The notes: a model not told the origin generated them from the sequence alone. A stretch of DNA of 18,871 bases from Stephanodiscus triporus (GCA_036939755.1 JALLAZ010000218.1:1-18871), one strand, 5' to 3'. Shown: positions 7,627-17,738, counted from the first letter of the stretch. Program-made: numbers and translations.

Positions 7627-10600
7627 ATGGCTCGGAAGGCGAAGAAGAAAGCGGAAGCGTTACCGCCTGCCGCTGCAATCGATGATGATGTGACGGAACA
7701 AGAAAGTATTCACGAGGACGACGGCGATGTGCAGATGAATTCCGCAGGTGACGACATCCCCGAAATCGTCGATAGAGACAGTGATACCGACGGCGAGGAT
7801 GATGGTGATGCAGCTGTCGACATTAAGACGGAAAAGAAGGGCGCGAAAGCTAACGGTGAGGGCCAACAGCAGCAAACAACTACGGCAACAACGAAAAAAC
7901 AGGCTCCGATTCCGTTCATGGATACCTTCTTCCAACTATCTTCAGAGGAATCTCCGAACGATCGTTCCATCGCCGCGCGCGATTTGATCCATCACTGTCT
8001 CCTACACGAACACGGTGTCAATCACAAGGACGCAGCTTATGCTCTAACCCGCCTGATGAATGGGCTCTGCACTGGCCGCGCCGCGAGTCGACAGGGATTC
8101 GCTTCGTGCCTCTCTTCATTCCTCCGTGTGGTGTATTCTCCCGCGTTGAATAATGATGGTAGCAACAGTAGCGCTTCCCTTGAGGGAATCTTGAAGGAGG
8201 ATGCGTATTCTAATCAGTTGATGGATGATACTACGAAAGATGACGCTTCATGTAATGCAGCCATGGCTGTTCGACAAAAACTACTGTCCACCACTCAATT
8301 TCTTGCCAATGAAGCTACTAGCAACCCTAATGACAAGGGGCGAAAGAAGAATCATTATGGTGGAAAAATGAAGGAGGTTGAAAAACGTGATCATTCGTTT
8401 GGTAGATTGTTTGGTATCTTGGCCGTCGTTCGAAGTGGTATTCTTGGCTTGAATGGTTTTCCTTCTGAGGTGAGTCCCACAACCCCCGATCTTTTCTATG
8501 TGATGCATTCAAACTGTTGAGAGATGCTATGCAATGATTGATGAACTACCCATAAACGTTTGCAGTAAAAGCTGATTGAGCCGAGTCTCATGGAGCATAT
8601 TATAACTTCCTTGGATGTCTGAGCGTATTGCAATCTCTCTCCCATCTCTTGTCTTGCAACCTGCTGCCAATGGTACTCCTTGTGATTTCTTATCTCACTA
8701 TCTTTATTGTCGTCAACCATTCAATACCCAGGCTGTGAAAGGATACGCCAAAGACCTTATTGATCTATATCATTACAAGACGTGGATGAGAGAGCCGGCT
8801 GCTCAAGCTCTCATCGAACTCTTGTCGTCGCTCGATTCTGAGTCAAATCAAAATCTTGTTGCACAAATAGCAAACGATGTCATCATACCCACTTTTTTTC
8901 TCTCCAATGAGAATGATTTGTTGAAAAAATCTCGAGCGCAATGGTTGCAGACAATCACGCCGGAACAAATTGCGGTCGCGTTGCATTTGCAAACCCCTCG
9001 AACGTTTATCATCAAGTACAATCACCCACTTGATGAGTCTCTTGTTTCGGCCGAATCAGTCCCAGCTCTCTCCGCGGCATTTGCCTCAACTTCATGTGTC
9101 GTTTACCCTCGATGTCATATCGTTTGGAACACTTTGTGGATATATCTTACAGAGGAAACGAAGACTAAAGGCCAGCGACAGCTACGAATGAATGAAGAAT
9201 TCTCATCTATCGCAAAAAAGATCATTCAACATGTGGTCATTGATGTGCTTTTGGGAAATGGAGAAGAAAGTACCACATCAACGCATGAACGTCGCTCTCT
9301 GGCTCTTCAAATCGTCTGTGCGCTCAGTGGATCATCTGATCTTGGAATTTCTCTGCCTCCAAGTCTCATTGGAAGTGTCCTCAGTCCGGAGGTAATAACT
9401 GGGGTGTTCTTGAATGTTCTTTGTGCCAGTGGAGGACTGGGAAAGAAAATCTCCAAAGAGGGTGGTGGTGCTGAACATTATCTTAAACCGTTGACATCTC
9501 AGGCGCTCGCTGACTTGATAAATCATTGTTGTGAAAGGAATGACATAGATCGCCGAATTGCTTTAGCCAAGGCATTTTTAGGTGCAGATCATCGATTTGA
9601 CAATAGGACCAAAACAAATACAGTAAGCTCGCTCTTGATGCTAGAGAGTAGTGTTTTCAAAACAAGCGAGGAGATCGAGAGTAAACGACATGCTATATGG
9701 CAGCAATATCTTTCATTCTTGGAAGATGAGATTGTCTCGGCAACAAGTTTGCATAATGCAACCGTTTACATTGAACTGATGTACAGATTGGCAAGGCTTG
9801 ACCTCAACAAAGCACCTGCAAATGCGAATGAAGCGCAGAGAGTGCTTCGATTTTTTATGTCGGGCGCCTTCTTTGACTGCTCAAGTATAGAGTTCTCATC
9901 TACCGCCAAGAAGAGTTCGTCAAAGAAAAAGAAGAAAGACAAGTCGAATGCAACATTGGCAAGTCCTCCTCCTGAACTTTCATCGGGAATTCGCATCAAA
10001 GAAATCTTAAATGCACATGGAATGACATCCATCTCTTATCCCGCTCGGGTCATCATGTCAGCGAGATTTTACTCCTTGGTTGCCGACCTTACTTCTTCTA
10101 TCAATTCAAAAAATCATGGAAGTAGACAAGGTAGTAAGCCTGAATCGATCTATCGAGCACTCTCTGAGATTTGCGGCATTTCATCTCTCCTTGAGGCGAG
10201 TGGCGCCCAGCAGTTTCCATCTCGATCTGCAAGTTTGGACTCCGATGATACATCCGACGCTGAGGATCCCATGAAATGTGTGCTTAGAGTCCAAGCTATC
10301 GCCAACGAGGCTTTAGTAATGGAATGTGATGACTCTGGCAATAAAGATATTTTACGCGCAAAAGCAGTATTTGCCACTGGTTGCGCTTCGCTGATGATGT
10401 CGCTTCGTCTTCAGCTGAACAATTGCGGTGCGCCAGACATAGATGAGGAAGAGCAGGAAGAAGAAGACGAAGACGAAGACGAAGTTATTGTGGAATCTCT
10501 CCATGAATACATTGCAGATTTAGCCGATTGTGTTGATGGATTTAACAAGGTAATTGGAGGTGATTTCAGCGCCAATAAGGACGAGGATGAAGAAAATCCT

Positions 10601-12300
10601 TTGGCTATGATGGCTGCATTGGTCGTGAACATTCTATCTTCACCAGTAGGAGGGGAAGACTCTAGGAAGACAGGGGCGTCAAAACTAACCAGGGAGACTG
10701 CCAAGGTGGCATGGTCTGGAATTCTTACAGCTGTCACAATCTTGAGTGCCAACAACAAATCTCTAAGTAGCTTGGTTGATGAGGATGTCATGAGTGTTTT
10801 GATTCAATCGGTATGTGGAGAAAAATCAATTGGCGATGAAGAGAAGGACGACGACGATGAATCAATCGATGAGAATGGCTCTTCCGAGGATGGTTTGGGT
10901 GAGGGTACAGTTTTTGTTGATGCAACAGTGGCCGGAGTGAATCTGGATGAAGTAAAAGATAATATTTCTGACCGATCTGAGGAGAGTGATGAGAGCAGTC
11001 TGAACAGCACTGATGAAGGTAGACAGGATGACAATGACATCGAGCTTGATCCCGCGAAACTTGAAAACCTTCTGTTAGAGGATAGTGATGCTGAAATGAG
11101 TGACAATGGGATCAGTGGGATACTGGAACATCATGCTGGAGCCGACAAGGCACTGGCGCAGCTCATCAAGCTGAAACAGGAAGCTCGCAAGGCATCTCAG
11201 ATGGAGCGGGATCGCATTGATCTGTGCAATAGATTGCGATGTGCTACTTTACTCGACTTGCTTTTTACGCCATCGGTGTTCAAGAGTGGCTGGCTACCTG
11301 TTGAGGCCGTGCTAGGATCGATTGTTCCCATATTGCGTTCTTACAAGGTCATTGCCAAAAGTATTCAAGCATCATCGTCTGCTAATGCAAAAAAGTCTCT
11401 TGGCGAGAAAAATGCACTCCTAGACCGTTTGTCTGAATTGGTGAAGAATAAGCTTTCCAAATTCCGCCTGAATGACGGATCAAGTGCCAATGAGCTTGCA
11501 CTAAAGGCATCATATGATATATTTCAAGAGATGAATAGAAGCATAAATGCATCACATTGTTCATGTTGTAGTGTGGCTTTAACTACAGCCTTGAGATGTA
11601 TCCCTAATGCAGATGAAAGTGAAGAGGTGAAGGATATCTACATCAAGGCAGTTGATGACTGGAGTTTACGAAAAGCGTCAAAGATACACTCTTGTGTGTT
11701 TGACGATTTAATCAACCGCATGCCAAGGTATGACATACTCTATTCCTTTTGAATTGGTATACATTCACACTATTAACCTTAATTTTTTGCACCTTATACA
11801 GTCTAGCGTCACACGTTCTGATTGAGCCTCTCACGACTGCAGCGCGTGATGCCCATTCGCCGTTTCTGAAATGTGAATCAATCAAGCTTTTGACCGCCAT
11901 TTACAAGCAATCAAACAACAAAGAAGGCATGTCAGAGAAATCAAAAAGTAAAATGAAGAAAGGTTGCAGTAAAGTTGCCGAAACATTGAGGAGTGCTTTG
12001 GGAGACTCAAGCCTCCAAAGGGCCAAGCACAGAGACGAGGTATTGATCGCCACAAAGAACTTCGTACACTACCTCAAGACTCAAGATGAAGGAATCTTAA
12101 CTGAATCTGAACTTGGCTCATTGCAAGAAACCCTGACAAAGATCGGAGGAACATGTAAGAGTGGAGGAATGAAGCAGCTGTGCTCGCAAGTTTCACAGAC
12201 GATTGCAAGTTTAGCCAGAAGTACCGAAGATGAAGATCATAATTCAAAACGCGCCAAAGCACCAAAGAGTAACAAGAAGCAAAAGAAGTCGAAAAAGTAG
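7627..12300 (+). CDS. POL5: Pol5/MYBBP1A-like nucleolar protein, four exons, about 1460 aa
   Basis: The ATG at 7627 starts exon 1 (7627-8469). Exon 2 is 8572-8616, exon 3 is 8732-11727 and exon 4 is 11802-12300. The joined length is 4383 nt, an exact codon multiple. Family hallmarks are ALTRLMNGLCTGRAASRQGF (from about residue 139, compare ALKRLITGLGVGRETAR in MYBBP1A), FGRLFGILAVVRSG (about 258) and KTWMREPAAQALIELL (about 312). After a long helical-repeat body come acidic tracts near residues 866-880 (EEEQEEEDEDEDE) and about 995-1070, which are typical of this family. A lysine-rich patch lies near 688 (KKKKKDK) and a basic tail (KKQKKSKK) ends the protein, both fitting nucleolar localisation. 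Yeast Pol5 and animal MYBBP1A act in rRNA transcription and large-subunit maturation. The old name 'DNA polymerase phi' is not supported by polymerase activity. At about 1460 residues this is longer than yeast Pol5 (about 1020). It converges on the ABC gene with 274 bp between stops. Confidence 0.85.
8470..8571 (+). other. intron 1 of the Pol5 gene (102 nt)
   Basis: The donor is GAG|GTGAGT. The obvious acceptor TTGCAG (ending 8565) would put TAA directly in frame after the phase-0 exon. The AG six bases later (TAAAAG, ending 8571) keeps the frame and joins ...GFPSE to LIEPSLM. The acceptors are therefore a tandem pair, of which only the second gives protein. Confidence 0.65.
8617..8731 (+). 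other. intron 2 of the Pol5 gene (115 nt)
   Basis: A GT at 8617 (GAT|GTCTGA, a weak donor) and AATACCCAG|GCTGTG at 8731 join SLD to AVKGYAKDLIDLYH in phase 0. Without removal, the frame of LIEPSLMEHIITSLD hits TGA at 8620. Exon 2 is then only 45 nt. Confidence 0.7.
11728..11801 (+). other. intron 3 of the Pol5 gene (74 nt)
   Basis: The donor CCAAG|GTATGA and the acceptor TTATACAG|TCTAGC, preceded by a T-rich stretch, join RMP-S-LASHVLIEPL in phase 2. Read-through stops at TGA in the intron. Confidence 0.85.
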
Positions 12301-12574
12301 AGCAGAATCCCACTGACTAATATCCTAGTATTGAAAAATAAGAAATTATCCTGCCTCGCCCCACCACCATACTTGCGTAAAAAACGCTCACTTGGTTAGC
12401 GGGCTATCGTTGTCTGTTTGTGTGTAAGATTAAGAAATCGTATTGGGGTATTGGGATAAAGCAGTTTTAAGTACTGTCTCATCGCAGAAACAAAATGTGA
12501 TGAATCATACTTTAGATAAGATCTTATTGCCGCCAGTTCTTTCTATCAAATTGTCCAATGCGCATTTCAAATCT

Positions 12575-14806
12575 CTATGCCAATTCTGACATCAATTCAC
12601 ACAGAGCACTTCCTTTGTCCTCACTTAATTCATCATACGTTCCTTCCTCCACAACTTCGCCATCCTTCAAAACTATGATCGAGTCTGCAATCTGCAACGT
12701 AGGTGCACGATGCGTAATAAGCAACAAACCCATAGACAGGCCGTTGTCTCCGTTGCGGCAAGCATGCACTGCATCGGTGACAGCACTCTCCCCTTCAGCG
12801 TCTAATGCACTGCTCGGTTCATCCAAAATGAGTAAACAGGGTTCGGATAACAAGGCACGAGCAAGAGCAAGGCGCTGGCGTTGCCCCCCAGACAACCGCA
12901 TCCCGCTTCTTCCAACACGGAAATTCAAGCCATCATCCAACTTGGAAATGAAATCGTTGCAATTTGTGATTGTGAGTGCCTTTTCGATGTCTTTATCAGA
13001 AGCATTTGGATTTGAGTACGTCACATTGCTCTTGATTGTAGCGTCAAAAAGAGCAGGATGCTGCGGCACAACTTGGATCAACGATGTTTGAGATTCCCTG
13101 TCTAATTCAGTGAAATCCAGTCCACTTGGTTGCAGTGTGATTTTCCCCCCTTGTGGAGAGTGCAAACCAGCTATGACTGACGCCAATGACGTTTTACCCG
13201 ATCCATTCTTTCCGACGAGTGCGATAACCTTGCCTCGTTCTAACTTAAGCGATACATTGTTGAGAACTGTTCTTTTGGAGGAGCTCTTGTATGAGAATGA
13301 GACGTTTTGAAGAGTTATCGACTCAACTGATTCTGCATCAGAAGTTCTAGACAGTTTTAGGCTTTCATTGCTTGACTTTGCATCAGGTGACCCATCGATT
13401 AAAGAGTAAACCCTATCTGCACTGACAAGACCCTGAGTCGATTCTCCCACCGCCTTGAAAACGCCAGAGGTGCCCAAGCCCAACAAAAAGGAATAAGTGG
13501 CAAAGGAAGTCAGTTCCCCACTGGTCATGCGTCCATTGGCCACGGCTGTTCCTCCAGCATTGAACACCATGTACAAAGCACCCCCAGTGGCAGCAAAGGT
13601 GAAACCCATGAAAACGCCCTTTGCGGAATTGACTTTCCTGCCTAATTGGACGCATTTTTCCTGTAACTGAACATATTTCTGCACCTCATCCTTTTCTCTG
13701 TTGGCAAGTTTGACCGTCATAATATGGGAAATCCTCTCCTCAGCGAATGCCGCAGCCTGTTCCGCGCACTCTCTCTGCTTTGCTGTTGCCTTCTTGACGA
13801 ACTTGTTCAATACCACTGCCGCTGCTCCTATCACGGGCACTATACTGACAGAAATTCCAAAGAGGGATGGATTGAGTGAGATCATGTGATATGTAGCAAA
13901 GGCACAGGAGCTGCAACTTCGCAGGATGTTTGCAAATACAGTTGTGACCACCTCTGATGCTTTGTTGACATCTTCGGTGAGGATAGATCCGATAGCTCCT
14001 GGAGATGATGCTGATGATTCAGATACAGACTCTGCGGCGGCATCTGCTTCGTTACTTTCCTCCTTCCCAGACTTGACAGCGCCTCCCGAAACGAACCACT
14101 CCATATCCCTATCGGTTAGAACAGCGCTAAAAAGCTTGGTACGAAGTCGTTGTGCGATATTGTCTTGTGCTCGATTAAGCATGGTTGTTCGTAGGAATGA
14201 TGCGAACCCCCCCCCTATCACCACGATTGCGAGTGCCTTGGACGCGCTGCCTGAGTTGTTAGTGGCGGAACATATCTGACCTACGCCACACGTCATGTTC
14301 TTGATCGGAGAGCTTTTCTCATCCAAAAGCTTGCCAAGGAGCTTGGGAAGTGCTGATAACACGTGGCGAAGAAAGAAGTGATATAAGAGACCGTTTAAGA
14401 CACGAGTTAGAACTGAACTGTCCGGCGGGGGGAGACGGCGCGGCAACGGTCGCCCGATCCCTTCTGCGCACGATGCACGACACCTACCTTGATTCGACAG
14501 CGCCGACGCCATCATTGCCAGAGTACCAACCGCCAGTGACCGAATCTCCTTGCTCGCCTCATCGTTCAGGCGTGCTTTCACTTCCTTTTTTCGAGATTTC
14601 TCCAACGACGGCTTGGTTTTCTTGACAGTAGCACCTTCTCTTTTGGTGCCGTCATCAGCCATTTTTCGATCAACGCTAGCTTCCGCCCCAGAAGTCTTCG
14701 AGCGTTTGTGCTTTGGGCTGAAGATAAAGTCTATGAATGAGCTATTCTTCCGTTTAGTGGGCTTGCTGCTGGCTGAGTCGACTGTTTCGCTCAGTTTGAC
14801 TGACAT
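12575..14806 (-). CDS. half-size ABC transporter, ABCB type (one membrane domain plus one ATPase), two exons, about 698 aa
   Basis: The chosen start is the ATG at 14804-14806 (MSVKLSETVD). The frame is open further upstream, but without a sensible N-terminus. Exon 1 is 14806-14488 and exon 2 is 14352-12575. About 110 Lys/Ser-rich residues precede the membrane domain. The membrane segments begin with SLAVGTLAMMASALSNQALP, then ALAIVVIGGGFASFL, a pair around ISVSIVPVIGAAAVVL, and two around FTFAATGGALYMVF and FATYSFLLGLG. The ATPase has Walker A GKNGSGKT (487-494), Q-loop VVPQHP, signature LSGGQ (593-597), Walker B LLILDEPSSALD with catalytic Glu 618, and switch His in ITHR (654). All catalytic residues are present, so one active site per subunit and a homodimer are expected, as in ABCB10/TAP-like proteins. 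The substrate is unknown. Such half-transporters act in mitochondria, plastids or ER. The basic N-terminus lacks an ASAF motif and does not decide this. A C9 run (about 14208-14216) encodes the Gly cluster in the second segment. Confidence 0.9.
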   Translation of the reverse strand: MSVKLSETVDSASSKPTKRKNSSFIDFIFSPKHKRSKTSGAEASVDRKMADDGTKREGATVKKTKPSLEKSRKKEVKARLNDEASKEIRSLAVGTLAMMASALSNQGRCRASCAEGIGRPLPRRLPPPDSSVLTRVLNGLLYHFFLRHVLSALPKLLGKLLDEKSSPIKNMTCGVGQICSATNNSGSASKALAIVVIGGGFASFLRTTMLNRAQDNIAQRLRTKLFSAVLTDRDMEWFVSGGAVKSGKEESNEADAAAESVSESSASSPGAIGSILTEDVNKASEVVTTVFANILRSCSSCAFATYHMISLNPSLFGISVSIVPVIGAAAVVLNKFVKKATAKQRECAEQAAAFAEERISHIMTVKLANREKDEVQKYVQLQEKCVQLGRKVNSAKGVFMGFTFAATGGALYMVFNAGGTAVANGRMTSGELTSFATYSFLLGLGTSGVFKAVGESTQGLVSADRVYSLIDGSPDAKSSNESLKLSRTSDAESVESITLQNVSFSYKSSSKRTVLNNVSLKLERGKVIALVGKNGSGKTSLASVIAGLHSPQGGKITLQPSGLDFTELDRESQTSLIQVVPQHPALFDATIKSNVTYSNPNASDKDIEKALTITNCNDFISKLDDGLNFRVGRSGMRLSGGQRQRLALARALLSEPCLLILDEPSSALDAEGESAVTDAVHACRNGDNGLSMGLLLITHRAPTLQIADSIIVLKDGEVVEEGTYDELSEDKGSALCELMSELA
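14353..14487 (-). other. intron of the ABC transporter gene (135 nt, no in-frame stop)
   Basis: Read on the - strand, CAAG|GTAGGTG (donor, first intron base 14487) and TTATCAG|CACTTCC (acceptor, last base 14353) join SNQ to ALPKLLGKLLD in phase 1. This restores the usual ABCB first membrane segment. The intron length is a multiple of three with no stop, so retention would add 45 residues of Arg/Pro-rich text in frame. Confidence 0.8.
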
Positions 14807-15178
14807 GTTGCAAGTAAAAACCGGAACAGCTGGACGACAGTGCGGCTTGTGGAGGGCTGGGGCCACGCATACCGTAAAACACGCTACTCTAGCAATGAAT
14901 GCTGGTATGCAGAATGGGTGCGGGGGCCCCCCAACCACGGCCCCCCAACGGAAGGAAAAGAGTATGTAGATATCCGTTGGTTGGGCGACAAAGACAGTGC
15001 TGCGGCTCCTGGTCGCATCCTTCGGCGCCGCTCTGATACCCAGATTGTTGATGGTGACAACCGCCACTCACTGTCTTTACGCCACAAAACTATCGCGATG
15101 CGGGGCTGGGGCCGGTCGTGGGCGTGGAGGAGGGGTGAACGAACGAAGCCGACTGCCGACTTGAAGGCCGATAGCACG
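14807..15178. promoter_or_regulatory. divergent promoter between the ABC transporter and DUF1769-like genes
   Basis: The two start codons face away from each other across 372 bp (291 bp if the second gene starts at 15098). The region is GC-rich and contains GGCCCCCCAAC twice, at 14925-14935 and 14939-14949, 14 bp apart. The first copy forms part of the palindromic GGGGGCCCCC. Open frames run through it on both strands without ATG starts that look real. Confidence 0.5.
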
Positions 15179-16876
15179 ATGTTGCCCATCTTCTCCTCCA
15201 ATGCGCGTTCTCTCGCTAGAGCGTCTGCGTCCTCCGCAAGAAATCACTTCTTCCCAGATGAAGAACCAATATCGGATGCTGTGTCGGCGAACTTGGTCTC
15301 TATGGAAGAATCCGCTGATGTTGACGAGACTCTGATATCATCGACTGTCATAAAGGTCCAAGAATATTACCCCGAAAAAAATTACAATGCTACAGCTGAC
15401 GACAATCGTGATGACGAAAACGAGCATGGATTATGTGATTGCTTCTTGTCAAGGCTGGTGGAATTGATCCCTTGTTTTCCCCACAACGGGCTAATTGATA
15501 ATGAGAGGATAAGTGGGGACGGCGAGACAGACAATGGTAACTATGATGACAGAATATCAACCATTGAATGCATATTGCTACAAGCTTTCGAAGATTTTCG
15601 TGAACCTGATTCATCTCCAGCGATCGATACTGAGCATCGTCTGTCGAGCAACGGAATGATGTTTCCCCCGTCAGAGTGGATACACGATCCACATCTCTTT
15701 GTTGCCACTCCTGGTTCTGGCATGCGCATTTGTCGAATTCGGCGTGTTTCAGACCCATCATATCATGAGTCTCCCGAACCCATTCATTCTGAGTCATACG
15801 TGGGTCATGATAATTTCGACAAAGATCAGCTAATGCAGCTCCCTATCAACAACGGAAAAGAGCACCCTTTGCATTGTCGGGTTATAGACTTCGAGACAAA
15901 GTTATTTTCTGGAACTGCATTGCTCCGAATACGCGGGTCTAATGGTTGTCGGAATAATGAGAGAGACAGTAAAGAAGATTCTACCGAACACGATTACTTT
16001 GGCAAACACAATCGCAAGTTCCAATTGGTAATTAGTGGAAAGTTCAAAGCGGGCGTGGTAATGGCAGATTGCATGTCTGGAATCTTGTTGGATCGCCAAC
16101 TGGTCACCACATCTGATTATTCAAACATTAATTGCGTCGAAGGACTGTCATGTTTAGATGAATCGGACGGCATCATCAAGAATGTCGGTGCAAGTGATAA
16201 AGACAAACGGGAGCGGAGTTTGAAGAGGGTTAAGAGGACACACTGTGACAGTTTGCCATCAAAATGGGCTCTCCGTGCTGCTGTGAAAGTTGCTGGAGTG
16301 TTCAGTCCTCGCATGGACGCCGATCTGGAGTGTGCTTCTCCAAGGTTACTCAGCCCTCTTTGTTCCACAGCGCAGACGATCATCGTATCCAGAAGAAATG
16401 GCAGAGACTTCTCTACTCGCTTAGAAGCACCCCTAGCAGAACCTCCTATTCATTCTGATTCGTCTCTTGTCGAAGACTTGCGTAAGTCTTCAACAAATGA
16501 TCACAGCCGCGCTGCTAAGAATCGTGTTCAACAAAGGAAGAGTGCGTTCGATGCAGTGTATGATGCCCATGCTGAGTCACAAGCCAATAGTTCTCGAGTC
16601 AATGCCTCACCATGCTTTGATCCAGATGCGGAATATACATTTGAATTTCTCCAGCACCTAGTCGATTACAACGATCTGTCACTGGATTTGGGAAAAGTCA
16701 TTGGCAAGGTGAGGCTAGGGGGGGCGTTGCGCGGTCAGCCTGCTCGCTTTGTATCAGCTGTAAAGCAGCGTAGACATACAAATCCATCACCCAATGAATC
16801 ACAATGGAAATTGGAGAACTGTGATTTCATTTGGTCATTCGACTTATGGCACAAGTCTCTTATTTTAGGCGGATAA
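15179..16876 (+). CDS. DUF1769-like protein of unknown function, about 565 aa
   Basis: This is a single open frame. The start at 15179 (MLPIFSSNARSLARASASSA) is my choice. An ATG at 15098 would add 27 residues, and the frame is also open further upstream without ATG. The N-terminal 170 residues are acidic and low in order. HLFVATPGSGMRICRI (about residue 170) begins the conserved part. Next come FSGTALLRIRG, then a short block FQLVISGKFKAGVVMADCMSG followed by ILLDRQL. After a basic insert (KDKRERSLKRVKR) come KWALRAAVKVAGVFSPRMDAD and LLSPLCSTAQTIIVSR. The C-terminal block YTFEFLQHLVDYNDLSLDLG ends in RGQPARFVSAVKQ and WSFDLWHKSLIL. This order (Gly-Thr-Pro start, IR.KG, GrFk, DRPL-like, SPL, Yef...vDf, qParfv) resembles the DUF1769 family of fungi and protists, which has no established function. 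I identified it from memory of the family pattern, so it needs a profile check. No signal peptide or membrane segment is evident. Confidence 0.65.
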   Translation: MLPIFSSNARSLARASASSARNHFFPDEEPISDAVSANLVSMEESADVDETLISSTVIKVQEYYPEKNYNATADDNRDDENEHGLCDCFLSRLVELIPCFPHNGLIDNERISGDGETDNGNYDDRISTIECILLQAFEDFREPDSSPAIDTEHRLSSNGMMFPPSEWIHDPHLFVATPGSGMRICRIRRVSDPSYHESPEPIHSESYVGHDNFDKDQLMQLPINNGKEHPLHCRVIDFETKLFSGTALLRIRGSNGCRNNERDSKEDSTEHDYFGKHNRKFQLVISGKFKAGVVMADCMSGILLDRQLVTTSDYSNINCVEGLSCLDESDGIIKNVGASDKDKRERSLKRVKRTHCDSLPSKWALRAAVKVAGVFSPRMDADLECASPRLLSPLCSTAQTIIVSRRNGRDFSTRLEAPLAEPPIHSDSSLVEDLRKSSTNDHSRAAKNRVQQRKSAFDAVYDAHAESQANSSRVNASPCFDPDAEYTFEFLQHLVDYNDLSLDLGKVIGKVRLGGALRGQPARFVSAVKQRRHTNPSPNESQWKLENCDFIWSFDLWHKSLILGG

Positions 16877-17217
16877 CAACTATAAGCACGCGTGCATAAT
16901 GCTCCATATGACATGAAAACCCACATCTGTCCAGCAACCTATCCACCTGCAAAAATTTCTTACCGCTGTCAATGATTCTAAATAGGATATCTTTTATATT
17001 AAATTCACGCTATACAATCTCTTTGCTCGGAAACAAATCATTCCTCCATCGTCAATATTGATACTGCAATATCCATTCTCGAACGTTAATTCTCAGAGTC
17101 AAATGTATGTCATAAAACTCCTGAACTCGAAGTCACGTAAATTCATAAAAAAATATAACTTCTTGCTCGCCTCTCTTCTCCAAAGCGGCCATATTATAAT
17201 CAAGATCAATGCCAATA
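16877..17217. other. gene-free stretch between two convergent genes
   Basis: These 341 bp are AT-rich sequence between the stop codons of the DUF1769-like gene and the plastid-protein gene. I see no open frame worth reporting, no RNA gene and no repeats. It should hold the two 3' untranslated regions. Confidence 0.6.
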
Positions 17218-17586
17218 TTAGTTGCGCCCAACAATTTTCTCTTCATCGCTACCGTACATTTCAACAGTCTCAGCAGCTTCATCGTTACCACTCATTCGAA
17301 GTGCTCGTCTCACACGTACTTTAGCCTCGTACTCCTCCATCATCTTAGGATTGCTCCTTCTAGCAAGGATCTCCTGTTGTAGCCGTTCCTGCTCCTCGAT
17401 CTCTCGTTGCTTTCGTTCCTCACGTTCCTTACGAGCATCCTCGTTGAAGAAATCGAACAGTCCCATGGGCCGGACGGTTGTCTTGCCTACGATCGCATTT
17501 TTTCGGTTTTGGGTGGTAGAGGCAGATAAAAACGCAGAAGCGGATGCGGCGCTGATAGCGATTGCAACTAGGGACGTGTTCTTCAT
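17218..17586 (-). CDS. small plastid-targeted protein of unknown function, 122 aa
   Basis: The ATG at 17584-17586 starts a short ER signal peptide ([18 protein letters not shown]), followed at once by [12 protein letters not shown]. The junction ASA|FL is the ASAF-type cleavage motif whose Phe directs proteins across the inner membranes of diatom and other secondary red plastids. The transit-peptide-like region that follows is Ser/Thr/basic (KTTVRP) and leads to [10 protein letters not shown], a plausible mature start. The mature part of about 80 residues is very rich in charged residues ([20 protein letters not shown]) and predicted to be a long helix or coiled coil. It ends with a conserved-looking [18 protein letters not shown] stretch and an acidic tail. 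There is no catalytic motif. A role as an assembly or structural factor in stroma or thylakoid is only a guess. The gene shares its 5' flank with the bZIP gene. Confidence 0.8.
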   Translation of the reverse strand: MKNTSLVAIAISAASASAFLSASTTQNRKNAIVGKTTVRPMGLFDFFNEDARKEREERKQREIEEQERLQQEILARRSNPKMMEEYEAKVRVRRALRMSGNDEAAETVEMYGSDEEKIVGRN

Positions 17587-17680
17587 TGTTAGATCGATCG
17601 ATAGTCGCGGCTTGCCTGGTGTTTGTGAGCAAAAGTGATAACAATAGTCGTGGTTTCAGGAAGTGTGTACCATTGTACGG

Positions 17681-17688
17681 TATCGTAC
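17681..17688 (-). promoter_or_regulatory. GTACGATA motif upstream of the plastid-protein gene
   Basis: Read on the - strand, GTACGATACC lies about 95-103 bp before the plastid-protein start codon. The same GTACGATAC word occurs twice in the Pol5 promoter, the nearer copy at about -92 from its ATG. A shared core-promoter element is possible, but two promoters are too few to claim one. Confidence 0.3.
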
Positions 17689-17738
17689 ATAAAAGTGAGA
17701 ACAACAACACACTGACTCACTCATTTTAGTAAGGCGTG

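Noticed and set aside
8617..8731. Reading the Pol5 middle frame straight from an ATG at 8615 as a separate 1045-aa gene
   Set aside because: The ATG lies at the end of a 15-codon exon, and the first 39 codons are intron sequence. Splicing at 8617/8731 restores the conserved family sequence.
12497..12586. Possible C/D-box snoRNA (GTGATGA ... CTGA)
   Set aside because: The two boxes fit loosely, but no terminal stem pairs around them, no internal D'/C' boxes are seen, and the CTGA lies inside the ABC transporter coding sequence.
14807..15067. Upstream extension of the ABC transporter frame to 15067
   Set aside because: The extra 87 codons contain no presequence pattern and lie across the shared promoter. 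The MSVKLSETVD start is preferred.
14840..15178. Upstream extension of the DUF1769-like frame to 14840
   Set aside because: The extension begins with GTG, reads Trp/Arg/Pro-rich text through a GC-rich divergent promoter, and overlaps nothing conserved. The ATG at 15179, or possibly 15098, is more likely.
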